Source: Candidatus Solibacter sp. (GTDB lineage: Bacteria; Acidobacteriota; Terriglobia; Bryobacterales; Bryobacteraceae). From it: DNA of 7,979 bases. The first letter of the stretch is position 1; each line of letters opens with the position of its first letter. Positions 1 to 6,140 of this stretch are shown here, piece by piece. The notes under the pieces are model-generated. The model was not told where the DNA came from. It saw only the letters and a list, made by a program, of their open reading frames with translations, and ran no database searches. The position numbers and the translations under genes were made by a program. Where the stretch lies: NCBI GenBank assembly GCA_017883345.1, contig JADGNT010000202.1:1-7979 (forward strand). The letters are read 5' to 3'.

Positions 1-3
1 ACA

Positions 4-61
4 GACAGGACTGGCAGCGAATTTCCGGCAAAATGCGCCGGAAATCCATGCCAGTCTTGTC
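4..61. repeat. Long imperfect inverted repeat (hairpin)
   Basis: Seen directly. Bases 9-16 (GACTGGCA) pair with 49-56 (TGCCAGTC) and 21-29 (ATTTCCGGC) pair with 37-45 (GCCGGAAAT). The loop is 7 bases (30-36), with a small internal loop of 4 against 3 bases. The base of the stem extends through 4-8 with 57-61, including one G-T pair. It lies about 125 bases downstream of the arsC stop. It has no T-run on either side typical of an intrinsic terminator, so it could be an end-of-operon structure, a dispersed palindromic repeat, or part of a mobile-element end cut by the window edge. Confidence 0.75.
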
Positions 62-123
62 AGTCCCGGGGGCGCTCGTGGGTGGCGATGAAGTCACCAG
101 GGCAGTTTTTCATGAGCTTTCGC

Positions 124-168
124 GGGCCGAAGGCCCATCCCAACAGACGACACAAACCGATCGTCTGT
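124..168 (-). terminator. Two small hairpins after arsC, possible transcript end
   Basis: Downstream of the arsC stop, ACAGACGA (143-150) pairs with TCGTCTGT (161-168) across a 10-base loop. GGGCC (124-128) pairs with GGCCC (132-136) across 3 bases. Both are perfect stems within 65 bases of the end of the last operon gene, which is where a terminator or 3' stabilising structure would be expected. Neither is followed by a T-run on the minus strand, so this is not a textbook Rho-independent terminator. Calling it transcript-ending is inference. Confidence 0.35.
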
Positions 169-186
169 CCCACCTGCGCCGCCCGG

Positions 187-600
187 TTAGAGGCTGTCGA
201 CGAATTCGGTGAGGCGGTGGGAGATCTGGTCGCGAATCCGGCGGAACTCGGCGAGCCGGTGCGGTTGGTCGCCGGTGGCGGCAGCGGGATCTTCAAAGCT
301 CCAGTGAATTCTGCGGGTCCCGACCGGAAAGACGGGGCAACTCTGTTTGGCGTGGTCGCACACGGTGATCACATAGTCGAAGGGCTGGCCGGCGAAGTCA
401 TCGACGTGCTTGGACCAGTGGGTGCGGATATCGATGCCGATCTCCGCCAGCGCCGCGATGGCTTCCGGCCGGACACTGCCGGGGCGGGTCCCGGCGCTGT
501 GCACCTCCAGGCGATCGCCGGCCATATGGCGCAGCAGGCCCTCGGCCATCTGGCTGCGGGCCGAGTTGCCGGTGCAAAGAATGAGGACTCGGGTTTTCAT
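187..600 (-). CDS. arsC: Arsenate reductase, thioredoxin-coupled (LMW-PTPase fold)
   Basis: A cytoplasmic enzyme of 137 residues that reduces arsenate to arsenite, the form exported by Acr3. The N-terminus carries the phosphatase-like P-loop C-x5-R (CTGNSAR, Cys9 to Arg15). The other two redox cysteines are Cys81 and Cys88 in VCDHAKQSC, and the acid/base Asp is Asp104 in FEDP. Order and spacing match the three-cysteine ArsC of Staphylococcus plasmid pI258 (Cys10, Cys82, Cys89), which is regenerated by thioredoxin rather than glutaredoxin. The ATG at 600 is preceded by AAAGGA. It is the last gene of the operon, 35 bases after the small ORF. Length is normal for the family and all catalytic residues are present, so it is probably functional. 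Confidence 0.95.
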   Translation of the reverse strand: MKTRVLILCTGNSARSQMAEGLLRHMAGDRLEVHSAGTRPGSVRPEAIAALAEIGIDIRTHWSKHVDDFAGQPFDYVITVCDHAKQSCPVFPVGTRRIHWSFEDPAAATGDQPHRLAEFRRIRDQISHRLTEFVDSL

Positions 601-635
601 GACTTTGTTCCTTTGTGAAACGGCCGATCCGAGAT

Positions 636-833
636 TCAGTCCTGCGCCGGTTCAGACTTGGCAAACGATTTCAGGCGCGCTTCCCGATCTTCCCGATCTT
701 GCTGCAGTCCCTGTGCCAGCCGAAGCAGGCCGTTGGCCAAATACCAATCCGGCGAGTTTTTCCGCCCCTGGTTCTCTATCCAGTTCAGGTTCTCCTGAAA
801 GGAATGGGTTGCTTCCGTATAGAAATCGCTCAT
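636..833 (-). CDS. Small uncharacterised protein (65 aa) between acr3 and arsC
   Basis: I do not recognise this protein. It is 65 residues, hydrophilic, without cysteines, signal peptide or membrane segment. It is rich in Gln, Glu, Asp, Arg and Asn, with three Trp or Tyr-Trp positions in the first half (NWIE, DWYLANG). From about residue 33 a Leu/Arg/Gln/Glu-rich stretch looks helical and possibly coiled coil. Its ATG at 833 overlaps the acr3 stop as ATGA and is preceded by AGGAAGAGGAG, a strong ribosome binding site, so it looks translationally coupled to acr3. It is followed 35 bases later by arsC. Position and start signals support a real gene co-expressed with arsenite efflux. Without Cys it is unlikely to bind arsenite by thiols, so an accessory role at Acr3 or ArsC is only a guess. 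Confidence 0.75.
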   Translation of the reverse strand: MSDFYTEATHSFQENLNWIENQGRKNSPDWYLANGLLRLAQGLQQDREDREARLKSFAKSEPAQD

Positions 834-1936
834 AGGGTAACTCCTCTTCCTGAAACTCTTTGTGTACGGCAGGTCGCGACCTCGGTGAACACTCCACCAA
901 ACCACTTCCGATTGAGCCAGAGGGCGACATTCACCAGGGAAATCAGTACGGGCACTTCGACCAGCGGGCCGATGACGGCGGCGAAGGCGGCGCCATGGTG
1001 GATGCCGAACGTGGCAATCGCCACGGCGATGGCGAGCTCGAAATTGTTGCTCGATGCGGTGAAGGAGAGCGTGGTGGCCTCGGCATAGTTGGCGCCCAGC
1101 TTCTTGCTCATCCAGAACGAAACGAAGAACATGAGGACGAAGTAGATGGTGAGCGGGATGGCTACGCGGACCACGTCCAACGGCAGTTGCACGATCATTT
1201 CGCCCTTCAGAGAGAACATCACGACGATGGTGAACAACAAAGCGATCAAGGTGATGGGACTGATCCTGGGGATGAATTTCTTCTCGTACCACTCGCGGCC
1301 GCGGGCTTTCTGGAGCGCGAAGCGGCTGAGCATGCCGGCCAGGAACGGGATGCCGAGATAGATGAAGACGCTGCGCGCAATCGCGGCCATGGAAATGTCC
1401 ACCTCGACCGCCCGGAGGCCCAACCAGCGGGGAACGGTGGCGAGGAAGAAGTACGAGTAGACGGAGAAGAACAGCACCTGGAAGATGGAGTTGAGCGCGA
1501 CGAGGCCGGCGGCGTACTCACGGTCGCCGCGCGCCAGATCGTTCCAGACGATCACCATGGCGATGCAGCGGGCCAGGCCGATCAGAATCAGGCCGGTCAT
1601 GTACTCGGGCTTGTCGCGGAGCAGCAGCACGGCCAAGGCGAACATCAGGATGGGTCCGACCACCCAGTTCTGGACGAGAGAAAGCAGCAGGATGCGGCGG
1701 TGCTGGAAGACGCGTCCCATTTCCTCGTATTTGACCTTGGCCAGCGGCGGATACATCATGAGGATCAGGCCGACCGCGATGGGTATGGATGTGGTGCCGA
1801 CGCTGAAGCGATCGAGGAACGGCACCACGCCGGGGACGAGGTAGCCCAGAGCGACGCCGGCCGCCATGGCGGCGAAAATCCAGAGGGTGAGATAGCGGTC
1901 GAGAAAGGAGAGCCGGGGACTTGTGGAGGTTGGCAT
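830..1936 (-). CDS. acr3: Arsenite efflux permease Acr3 (BART superfamily)
   Basis: An inner-membrane protein of 368 residues that exports As(III), with about ten hydrophobic segments across residues 15-342. Diagnostic family motifs are present: [16 protein letters not shown], with Cys124, and [18 protein letters not shown], with Glu300. These correspond to the essential Cys129 and Glu305 of the Corynebacterium glutamicum Acr3, and the 176-residue separation is identical. The gene follows arsA by 8 bases, its ATG at 1936 is preceded by GAGAGG, and its stop overlaps the next start. Acr3 can work alone on membrane potential. With ArsA and ArsD encoded upstream it may act as part of an ATP-driven pump, which is inference from gene order. 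It belongs to the Acr3 family, not the unrelated ArsB family. Confidence 0.96.
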   Translation of the reverse strand: MPTSTSPRLSFLDRYLTLWIFAAMAAGVALGYLVPGVVPFLDRFSVGTTSIPIAVGLILMMYPPLAKVKYEEMGRVFQHRRILLLSLVQNWVVGPILMFALAVLLLRDKPEYMTGLILIGLARCIAMVIVWNDLARGDREYAAGLVALNSIFQVLFFSVYSYFFLATVPRWLGLRAVEVDISMAAIARSVFIYLGIPFLAGMLSRFALQKARGREWYEKKFIPRISPITLIALLFTIVVMFSLKGEMIVQLPLDVVRVAIPLTIYFVLMFFVSFWMSKKLGANYAEATTLSFTASSNNFELAIAVAIATFGIHHGAAFAAVIGPLVEVPVLISLVNVALWLNRKWFGGVFTEVATCRTQRVSGRGVTL

Positions 1937-1944
1937 ATGTGTTT

Positions 1945-3750
1945 TCAGCCTCTCGAAGTTCCCTCAAGTGCCAGTGAATCGTCCGCCAGCTCCCGCAAAA
2001 GTTCGGGGCCGACGGGCGCGGCGGGTTTCCAGGGGATCACGGTGAACCGGGTTGCCAGGCGTTCGCGCACTTCGGCGATGTACGGAGCCTCGCGGGAGCC
2101 ACGCTCCACCAGGACGGGATCGCGGAATGCGCCGTCCGCGAAGCTTTGGTTGACGATCCAGGCGTACGGCTGAATGCCGGCGCGCCGGAGGTCGTCCTGC
2201 AGACGCGCCGCTTCATGCACCGGAGTCGCCTCCGGCAATGTCACCAGCAGAACCCGGGTGAACGCGGGGTCGCGAAGGCGCGGCAGAAGCTGGCGCACGG
2301 CGTCGGGCACGTCGCTCATGGTGCGTGTGACGTCGCGGTGATACGCTTCGGCCGCATCCAGCAGCAGAATGGTGTGTCCCGTCGGCGCCGTGTCCAACAC
2401 AACGAAGCCCTGCGCCCCTTCGGCGACGGTCCGCGCGAAGGCGCTGAACACGGCGATCTCTTCGGTACAGGGCGAGCGCAAGTCCTCCTCCAGCAAGGCC
2501 ATCCCCTGCGCGTCCAGTTGGGGCGCGGCCTTCGCCATGACGGCGGCGGAGTATTGACGGGTCTCCAGGGCGGGATCGATGCGGCTGACCGTAAGGTGCG
2601 GAATCGCCTCCCCCACGGTGCTCGCCAGGTGAGCCGCCGGATCGGTCGTGCTGAGTGACACGTGGTGCCCGCGGTGAGCCAGTTCGATGGCGATGGCTGC
2701 CGCGACGGTGGTCTTACCCACACCGCCTTTTCCCATCGTCATCACTACCCCGTGTCCCATGCTTTCCAGTTCGTCGATCAGGGCGGACAGCGGCAGCCCG
2801 GGATCGGCAACTGGAGAGCGATGGCGCGGTGGAGTGGCGCGAAACGGAGGAGCGCCGCCGAACACGCGGCGCAGGTTCTGCACGCCCATGGGCGCGTACG
2901 GAAGCAGCGGAACCTGGATTCGGGGCAGGCTGGCGAGAGCCTCGGGCATGGCGGCGAGCGCACTCTGGCCGCGCGCTTCGAGTGCGCAGGCGGCGGTGTC
3001 CGTCCGGTCCTGGGCGACAAAAGCGCCGTTCAGAAACAGGCATTGATTGGAGACGCCCATGTCCAGCAGTTCCGCCCTTGTCCGCTCGGCTTCGGCAAGC
3101 GCGGAGCGCTCCGGCCGGCTCACGAGGACGAGGGTGGTGGTGGACGCGTCGGTCAGCGCCCGCAGGCTGGAATCGTAGAGGGACTGCTGGGTTTCCAGGC
3201 CGGACAATGGTCCCAGGCAGGACGTGCCGGTGGTGTTACCAGCGATGAATCCCGTCCAGGCGGCCGGCAGTTTGAGCAGGCGCAGCGTGTGTCCCGTGGG
3301 AGCCGTGTCGAAAATGATGTGGTCGAACCCCGCCGTAGTATGGGGATCGCCCAACAGTTTGGTGAATTCGTCGAACGCGGCGATCTCCACCGTGCAGGCG
3401 CCGGACATTTGCTCTTCCATGCTGTGGATGGCGGCATCGGGCAACACGCCGCGATACGGCCCGATCACGCGGTCGCGGTATGCTTGGGCGGCTGCTTCCG
3501 GATCGATGTTGAGCGCGAACAAGCCGTCGGCGCCGGGGATTGCGGCGGGTTGGCCGGACAAGCGCACGCCGAGCACCTCGTCGAGGTTGGACGCGGGATC
3601 TGTACTCACGAGGAGCACCCGCTTGCCGCGGGCAGCCATGTCCACCGCCGCCGCACACGCCAGGGACGTCTTGCCCACACCGCCTTTCCCGGTGAAGAAA
3701 AGGATGCGAGTGGGATGCTGCAACAGGTTGGATGTCTTTTCCGAGTTCAT
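1945..3750 (-). CDS. arsA: Arsenite-stimulated efflux ATPase ArsA
   Basis: A cytosolic ATPase of 601 residues with two tandem homologous halves, as usual for bacterial ArsA. P-loops are GKGGVGKTS at residues 21-29 and GKGGVGKTT at 340-348. The family signature DTAPTGHT occurs in each half, at 148-155 and 453-460. The three cysteines that bind As(III) in E. coli ArsA (113, 172, 422) have counterparts in matching contexts: Cys119 ([10 protein letters not shown]), Cys178 (TSCLGPLSG) and Cys428 (PCTEEIAVF). The halves are joined by a linker at roughly 300-325. It takes arsenite from ArsD and couples ATP hydrolysis to efflux at the permease. It lies 22 bases after arsD, with GGGGGA ahead of the ATG at 3750. 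All key residues are present, so it should be functional. Confidence 0.96.
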   Translation of the reverse strand: MNSEKTSNLLQHPTRILFFTGKGGVGKTSLACAAAVDMAARGKRVLLVSTDPASNLDEVLGVRLSGQPAAIPGADGLFALNIDPEAAAQAYRDRVIGPYRGVLPDAAIHSMEEQMSGACTVEIAAFDEFTKLLGDPHTTAGFDHIIFDTAPTGHTLRLLKLPAAWTGFIAGNTTGTSCLGPLSGLETQQSLYDSSLRALTDASTTTLVLVSRPERSALAEAERTRAELLDMGVSNQCLFLNGAFVAQDRTDTAACALEARGQSALAAMPEALASLPRIQVPLLPYAPMGVQNLRRVFGGAPPFRATPPRHRSPVADPGLPLSALIDELESMGHGVVMTMGKGGVGKTTVAAAIAIELAHRGHHVSLSTTDPAAHLASTVGEAIPHLTVSRIDPALETRQYSAAVMAKAAPQLDAQGMALLEEDLRSPCTEEIAVFSAFARTVAEGAQGFVVLDTAPTGHTILLLDAAEAYHRDVTRTMSDVPDAVRQLLPRLRDPAFTRVLLVTLPEATPVHEAARLQDDLRRAGIQPYAWIVNQSFADGAFRDPVLVERGSREAPYIAEVRERLATRFTVIPWKPAAPVGPELLRELADDSLALEGTSRG

Positions 3751-3772
3751 CGCGTGAGAAATCCCCCGCTGC

Positions 3773-4123
3773 TCAACTGCAACAACTCCGATTGATGACG
3801 GGGAGTTCCACCGCGTTGGCTTCGACGCCCGTCAATCGAGCCAACTCGTCGCGCTTGGGGTAACAGCCCTTGCTGAGGATTGCGCCATCCAACAGGATCA
3901 ACGGCAGGCATTCGTTGCCAAACTCCCGAAGCGCCGCTTTGACTACCTCATTGGCGGCGAATGCTTGCGGTTGCTGCGCCAGGTTGTAGCGTTCGACGGC
4001 GAGGCGTTGGTTGGCCAGCCAGTGAAGGTCGGACGAAAAGCTGACCAGGGCGGGGTCCACGCTGGGCCCGCAGACTCCCGTGGAACAGCACATGGGGGGA
4101 TCAAACACTTGCAGTTTTTTCAT
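3773..4123 (-). CDS. arsD: Arsenite metallochaperone ArsD
   Basis: A cytosolic protein of 116 residues that carries arsenite to ArsA and, in some systems, is a weak repressor. The N-terminus (MKKLQVFDPPMCCSTGVCGP) has the vicinal pair Cys12-Cys13 and Cys18, the As(III) site essential for chaperone activity in the plasmid R773 protein. Further cysteines are in NECLP and KGCYP, and there is a C-terminal CC pair at 114-115. The rest fits the thioredoxin-like ArsD fold and usual length. The start is fixed: an in-frame TGA lies four codons upstream of the ATG at 4123. AGGAG is at 4136-4140, a rather long 12 bases from the ATG. The upstream gap holds the palindromic operator at 4143-4163. It is followed directly by arsA, its functional partner. 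Confidence 0.95.
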   Translation of the reverse strand: MKKLQVFDPPMCCSTGVCGPSVDPALVSFSSDLHWLANQRLAVERYNLAQQPQAFAANEVVKAALREFGNECLPLILLDGAILSKGCYPKRDELARLTGVEANAVELPVINRSCCS

Positions 4124-4135
4124 GGTGAATCAATG

Positions 4136-4140
4136 CTCCT
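4136..4140 (-). promoter_or_regulatory. arsD ribosome binding site beside the palindrome
   Basis: AGGAG on the minus strand, 12 bases from the arsD ATG and only two bases downstream of the 19-base palindrome at 4143-4161. The closeness means a protein bound there, or an RNA hairpin formed there, could affect arsD translation or transcription. Confidence 0.6.
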
Positions 4141-4142
4141 AG

Positions 4143-4163
4143 CGTTGTTCGTCGAACAACGAT
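4143..4163. promoter_or_regulatory. Perfect 19-bp palindrome with second copy of the ArsR2 operator
   Basis: Seen directly: CGTTGTTCGTCGAACAACG (4143-4161) is a perfect dyad around a single central base. Within it and two bases beyond, TTCGTCGAACAACGAT (4148-4163) matches 14 of 16 bases of the site at the arsR2 promoter (4542-4557). Both copies share TCGT-N6-ACGA. A weak promoter-like pair can be placed here on the minus strand (TTGAGC at 4181-4186, 16 bases, CATCGT at 4159-4164), positioned as at arsR2. Inference: a binding site for ArsR2 (or ArsD) that controls an internal arsD-arsA-acr3-arsC transcript. Confidence 0.65.
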
Positions 4164-4182
4164 GAAAAAGATCACTAGCCGC

Positions 4183-4542
4183 TCAAATAATCGCGGCCAA
4201 GGCCTTGAGTCTTCGAAGCGTGTTGTAGTTGATGCAGTAGCCGACTCGGGGACCGTCCTGGTTGCTGCGGATCAACCCCGCATCCTTGAGGATTCTGAGG
4301 TGCTCGGAAACCGTCGATTGGGCCAGGGGAAGTTCTCCAACTAACTGACTGCAAACCCTCGCCTCTTTCCGCGACAACATGCGGAGAATACGCACCCGGG
4401 CCGGGTGACCGATGGCCTTTGCCAGTTTGGCGAGTTCTTCGTCCGCCTGGGGACCTTCGAGCGCCAGCAGATCGGCCTGCCCAGGCTGCTCGACTTCAGG
4501 GCAGCAGAGAGGGTTCGGATCGGATTGTTGTTTAATAGCCAT
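4183..4542 (-). CDS. arsR: ArsR/SmtB repressor, N-terminal Cys-Cys type (ArsR2)
   Basis: A winged-helix repressor of 119 residues. The helix-turn-helix covers about residues 64-88 (VCSQLVGELPLAQSTVSEHL), followed by a wing (DGPRVGYCINY). Potential As(III) ligands are Cys13-Cys14 in the N-terminal extension and Cys64 at the start of the helix region. This arrangement resembles the C. glutamicum ArsR site (Cys15, Cys16, Cys55) and lacks the CVC pair of ArsR1, so the two regulators sense metal differently. Cys103 is an extra cysteine. I chose the ATG at 4542. A longer TTG-started frame from 4581 would begin inside the predicted promoter's -35. It has its own promoter and operator, and lies 35 bases after the DGC-protein gene. 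Confidence 0.92.
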   Translation of the reverse strand: MAIKQQSDPNPLCCPEVEQPGQADLLALEGPQADEELAKLAKAIGHPARVRILRMLSRKEARVCSQLVGELPLAQSTVSEHLRILKDAGLIRSNQDGPRVGYCINYNTLRRLKALAAII

Positions 4543-4581
4543 TCGTCGATTAACGATAGCACGATGGGGAATTGCGGTCAA
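4540..4581 (-). promoter_or_regulatory. arsR2 promoter with overlapping operator
   Basis: Minus-strand TTGACC (4576-4581), a 17-base spacer and TATCGT (4553-4558) form a good sigma70-like promoter. The operator candidate TTCGTCGATTAACGAT (4542-4557, plus-strand reading, core TCGT-N6-ACGA) covers the -10 and the predicted start, the classical position for steric repression. The predicted transcription start, near 4546, is about four bases before the arsR2 ATG at 4542. No Shine-Dalgarno sequence is visible, so the message may be effectively leaderless. The promoter overlaps the 3' end of the preceding gene. Confidence 0.7.
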
Positions 4582-4952
4582 GCCTCGAGCAATTCGCGCA
4601 GTTTCACCGCGACCGTTCCGATGCGTTCTTCGGTAACCGGCGTCTTGCCTTTCTCCATGCCGAGGTCACTGACGCGCAGGTGGATGAAGCCGGTGAAACC
4701 GCCGAGTTCCATGGTCTTCTTGGCGCAGTCGCTGTCGCAGCCGTCCACCACCAGCAGGCGATCGGCCTCGCGGCTATTGACGTCGATCAACTCGACCTTG
4801 CCGGCGATGCCCGCCAGGCAAAACATCCTGGCGTCGCCCGCCTTGTGGAGTACCCGGACGGCGCGATCGCCAATCTCGGCGGTGTCGGCGGCTCCGGAGC
4901 AGCAGAACATCAGGTCTGTATTTCCTAAATTGGACTTGGGTTGGATGTTCAT
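4578..4952 (-). CDS. DGC-domain putative zinc-binding protein in ars operon
   Basis: A cytosolic protein of 124 residues of the putative zinc-binding DGC family, named for the conserved Asp-Gly-Cys seen here as VVDGCDSDC (Cys72, Cys76). Other cysteines are the vicinal pair Cys17-Cys18 (MFCCSGAADTAEIGDRA) and Cys45 (MFCLAGIAG), giving five thiols in a small protein. The GAADTAEIGDRAVR segment is also typical of the family as I know it. The biochemical function is unestablished. The ATG at 4952 has a purine-rich AAAGGAAAAG upstream. It sits between two arsR genes, 27 bases after arsR1, and its end contains the arsR2 -35 box. The thiol content and setting suggest metal or metalloid binding, perhaps As(III) sequestration or redox handling, which is inference. 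Confidence 0.85.
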   Translation of the reverse strand: MNIQPKSNLGNTDLMFCCSGAADTAEIGDRAVRVLHKAGDARMFCLAGIAGKVELIDVNSREADRLLVVDGCDSDCAKKTMELGGFTGFIHLRVSDLGMEKGKTPVTEERIGTVAVKLRELLEA

Positions 4953-4979
4953 ATCTTTTCTTTTCCTTTCCTGGGTGAA

Positions 4980-5318
4980 CTACTTGGGTACGGTATCGGC
5001 GTGGACCAAGTCGAACTGTTCACGGGCTTGGCGCTGCAACTCGGAGTCCACGCAGGCGAAGAACCTGGCGACACACTTCATGCGCAGGCGATACCAGATC
5101 TGCGCCCCGCGGCGCTCGTCCGCAACCACGCCGGCGGTCTTCAGCACCGACAGGTGCTTGGATACCGTGGACATGTCCGAACCAACCAGCGCGGTCAATT
5201 CGCAGACACACCGTTCCGACTGCATCAGCTCATCGACCATCAGCAGTCGGGAGGGGTGGGCCAGAGCTTTGAAAACCTGGGCGCGGGCTTCATGGCGGGC
5301 GAGGGTCCGGGGATCCAT
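4980..5318 (-). CDS. arsR: ArsR/SmtB repressor, CVC type (ArsR1)
   Basis: The first gene of the operon, a winged-helix As(III)-responsive repressor of 112 residues from the ATG at 5318. The metal motif RCVCELTALVG at the start of the recognition region matches the ELCVCDL site of E. coli ArsR (Cys32, Cys34). It is followed by the DNA-binding helix SDMSTVSKHLSVLKTAG and a wing (DERRGAQIWYRL). Two more cysteines are in MKCVARFFAC. In-frame starts also exist at 5327 (GTG) and 5324 (ATG), but these lie in or right after the predicted -10 box. The ATG at 5318 coincides with the predicted transcription start and gives the usual MDPR-type N-terminus. Likely autoregulated through the dyad at 5339-5354. 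Confidence 0.93.
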   Translation of the reverse strand: MDPRTLARHEARAQVFKALAHPSRLLMVDELMQSERCVCELTALVGSDMSTVSKHLSVLKTAGVVADERRGAQIWYRLRMKCVARFFACVDSELQRQAREQFDLVHADTVPK

Positions 5319-5325
5319 CAACATC

Positions 5326-5354
5326 ACTATACCGCCATTTGGCTAAACTGCCAA
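5326..5354 (-). promoter_or_regulatory. Main ars operon promoter and ArsR1 operator
   Basis: On the minus strand TTGGCA (5349-5354), exactly 17 bases, then TATAGT (5326-5331): each hexamer matches the sigma70 consensus at five of six positions. The inverted repeat TTGGC-N6-GCCAA (5339-5343 with 5350-5354) overlaps the -35 and spacer, a position where a bound dimer would exclude RNA polymerase. The predicted transcription start is about 5318-5319, at the arsR1 ATG, and no Shine-Dalgarno sequence precedes it. The dyad differs from the TCGT-N6-ACGA site at arsR2 and arsD. Confidence 0.8.
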
Positions 5355-5483
5355 GTGTGCAAGTTCGAAGCGGCGAAGGTCTGCATCGAGGAGTGATGGC
5401 TTACTACGCATTTGGCGCACGCGGGCGCTACCAGGAGGCGGGACGCCCAATGCCACTTACTTTGCCAATGCCGCACAGTCTGC

Positions 5484-6014
5484 ATTAGGGCGGCGCTCAA
5501 GGCGGGGCACACGTTTGTCACCACGGGGCCGATGCTGTTCCTCACGGTGAACGGAAAAATGCCGGGGGACGCGCTCGACGTGGCCGCGGGCAGCAAGCTC
5601 ATAATTTCGGCCGAGGCGTATGGCCACAGCGGGCAGGCGCCGCTGCGCTCGGTCGAGATCGTGGGCCACGGCAAGGTGCTGGCGCGGTCCGAAGGAAAAG
5701 ACGCGGCGCATTTGACGGTAGATCTGGAACTGCCCGCGGATCACGGCATCTGGATCGCGGCGAAGTGCGACGCGGGCCGAGGGCAGGTGGCGCACGCCAC
5801 GCCGGTATACGTCAGTGTGAACGGCGGCGGCTGGGACAATCCGCGGACGCTGCGGCGGAATCTGGGAGTGCCGGAGGGGTATCTGAAGGAAGTGGAGCAG
5901 GACCTGGCGAATCCGGGGAACAATCTGGATCGGCAAGCGGTGCGGCATCGGGCGCAGTTGGAGAGGCAGATCGCCGAGGCGCGGAGTCAGTTGAGGAGGA
6001 TGGCGGGGCGGTAA
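5484..6014 (+). pseudogene. 5'-truncated CehA/McbA-type metallohydrolase remnant
   Basis: The open frame from about 5484 to the stop at 6014 (176 residues) looks like the C-terminal part of a CehA/McbA-family (PHP-type) metallohydrolase. It has IRAALKAGHTFVTTGPMLFL, then a beta-rich domain with AEAYGHSGQAPLRSVEIVGHG, IWIAAK, HATPVYVSVNGGG, and a charged helical tail (LERQIAEARSQLRRM). The N-terminal metal-binding PHP domain, which should make up most of the protein, is absent. The preceding bases hold no matching coding sequence, only the divergent arsR1 promoter. The frame stays open back to a TTG at 5412, but that stretch is Cys/Arg-rich and unlike the family. I read it as a dead fragment left by the rearrangement that placed the ars operon here. 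The family call is from memory of conserved phrases, without a search. Confidence 0.7.
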
Positions 6015-6081
6015 CGAGCCGGCCGCCGGCAAGGTCCGCGCGCAAGAATGGGATAGCCGTACGGCAAACTGAAGATCGGAG

Positions 6082-6087
6082 TATACT
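6082..6087 (+). promoter_or_regulatory. Possible -10 box upstream of the secreted-protein gene
   Basis: TATACT matches the -10 consensus at five of six positions, 53 bases before the ATG at 6141. No good -35 is seen; instead a perfect 10-base palindrome, GCCGTACGGC (6056-6065), occupies that area. The combination could be an activator-dependent promoter, but one hexamer is weak evidence. Confidence 0.3.
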
Positions 6088-6140
6088 ATCATTGCCCTAT
6101 GTGCCGGGCAGAGCCTTTCAGCACTTGGGCGGGGGGGGAC

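Noticed and set aside
60..186. Minus-strand frame after arsC ending GDFIATHERPRD at 60, possible extra operon gene
   Set aside because: It has no ribosome site or start outside arsC and no recognisable family; the region is better explained as noncoding with hairpins.
834..1292. N-terminal extension of the 65-aa frame to a 218-codon ORF
   Set aside because: The extra part lies inside acr3 in another frame and is Arg/His-rich nonsense. The ATG at 833 has a strong ribosome site and an ATGA overlap.
860..2173. Long open plus-strand frame (437 codons) opposite acr3
   Set aside because: It is antisense to acr3, whose motifs are unmistakable. The translation is Asp/Glu/Gly/His-rich low-quality sequence, as expected for the opposite strand of a GC-rich membrane-protein gene.
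2662..3795. Long plus-strand frame (377 codons) opposite arsA
   Set aside because: It overlaps a complete arsA on the other strand and has no recognisable motifs or start context; an antisense shadow of high-GC coding DNA.
4543..4581. TTG start giving arsR2 13 extra residues
   Set aside because: This start would lie inside the arsR2 -35 box, so it could be translated only from the longer transcript. The ATG at 4542 fits the predicted transcription start and the usual position of the N-terminal CC pair.
5396..5488. 30-codon plus-strand frame MAYYAFGARG with GGAG just upstream
   Set aside because: The GGAG is only two bases from the ATG, and the frame ends where the metallohydrolase remnant begins in another frame; no support for it being a gene.
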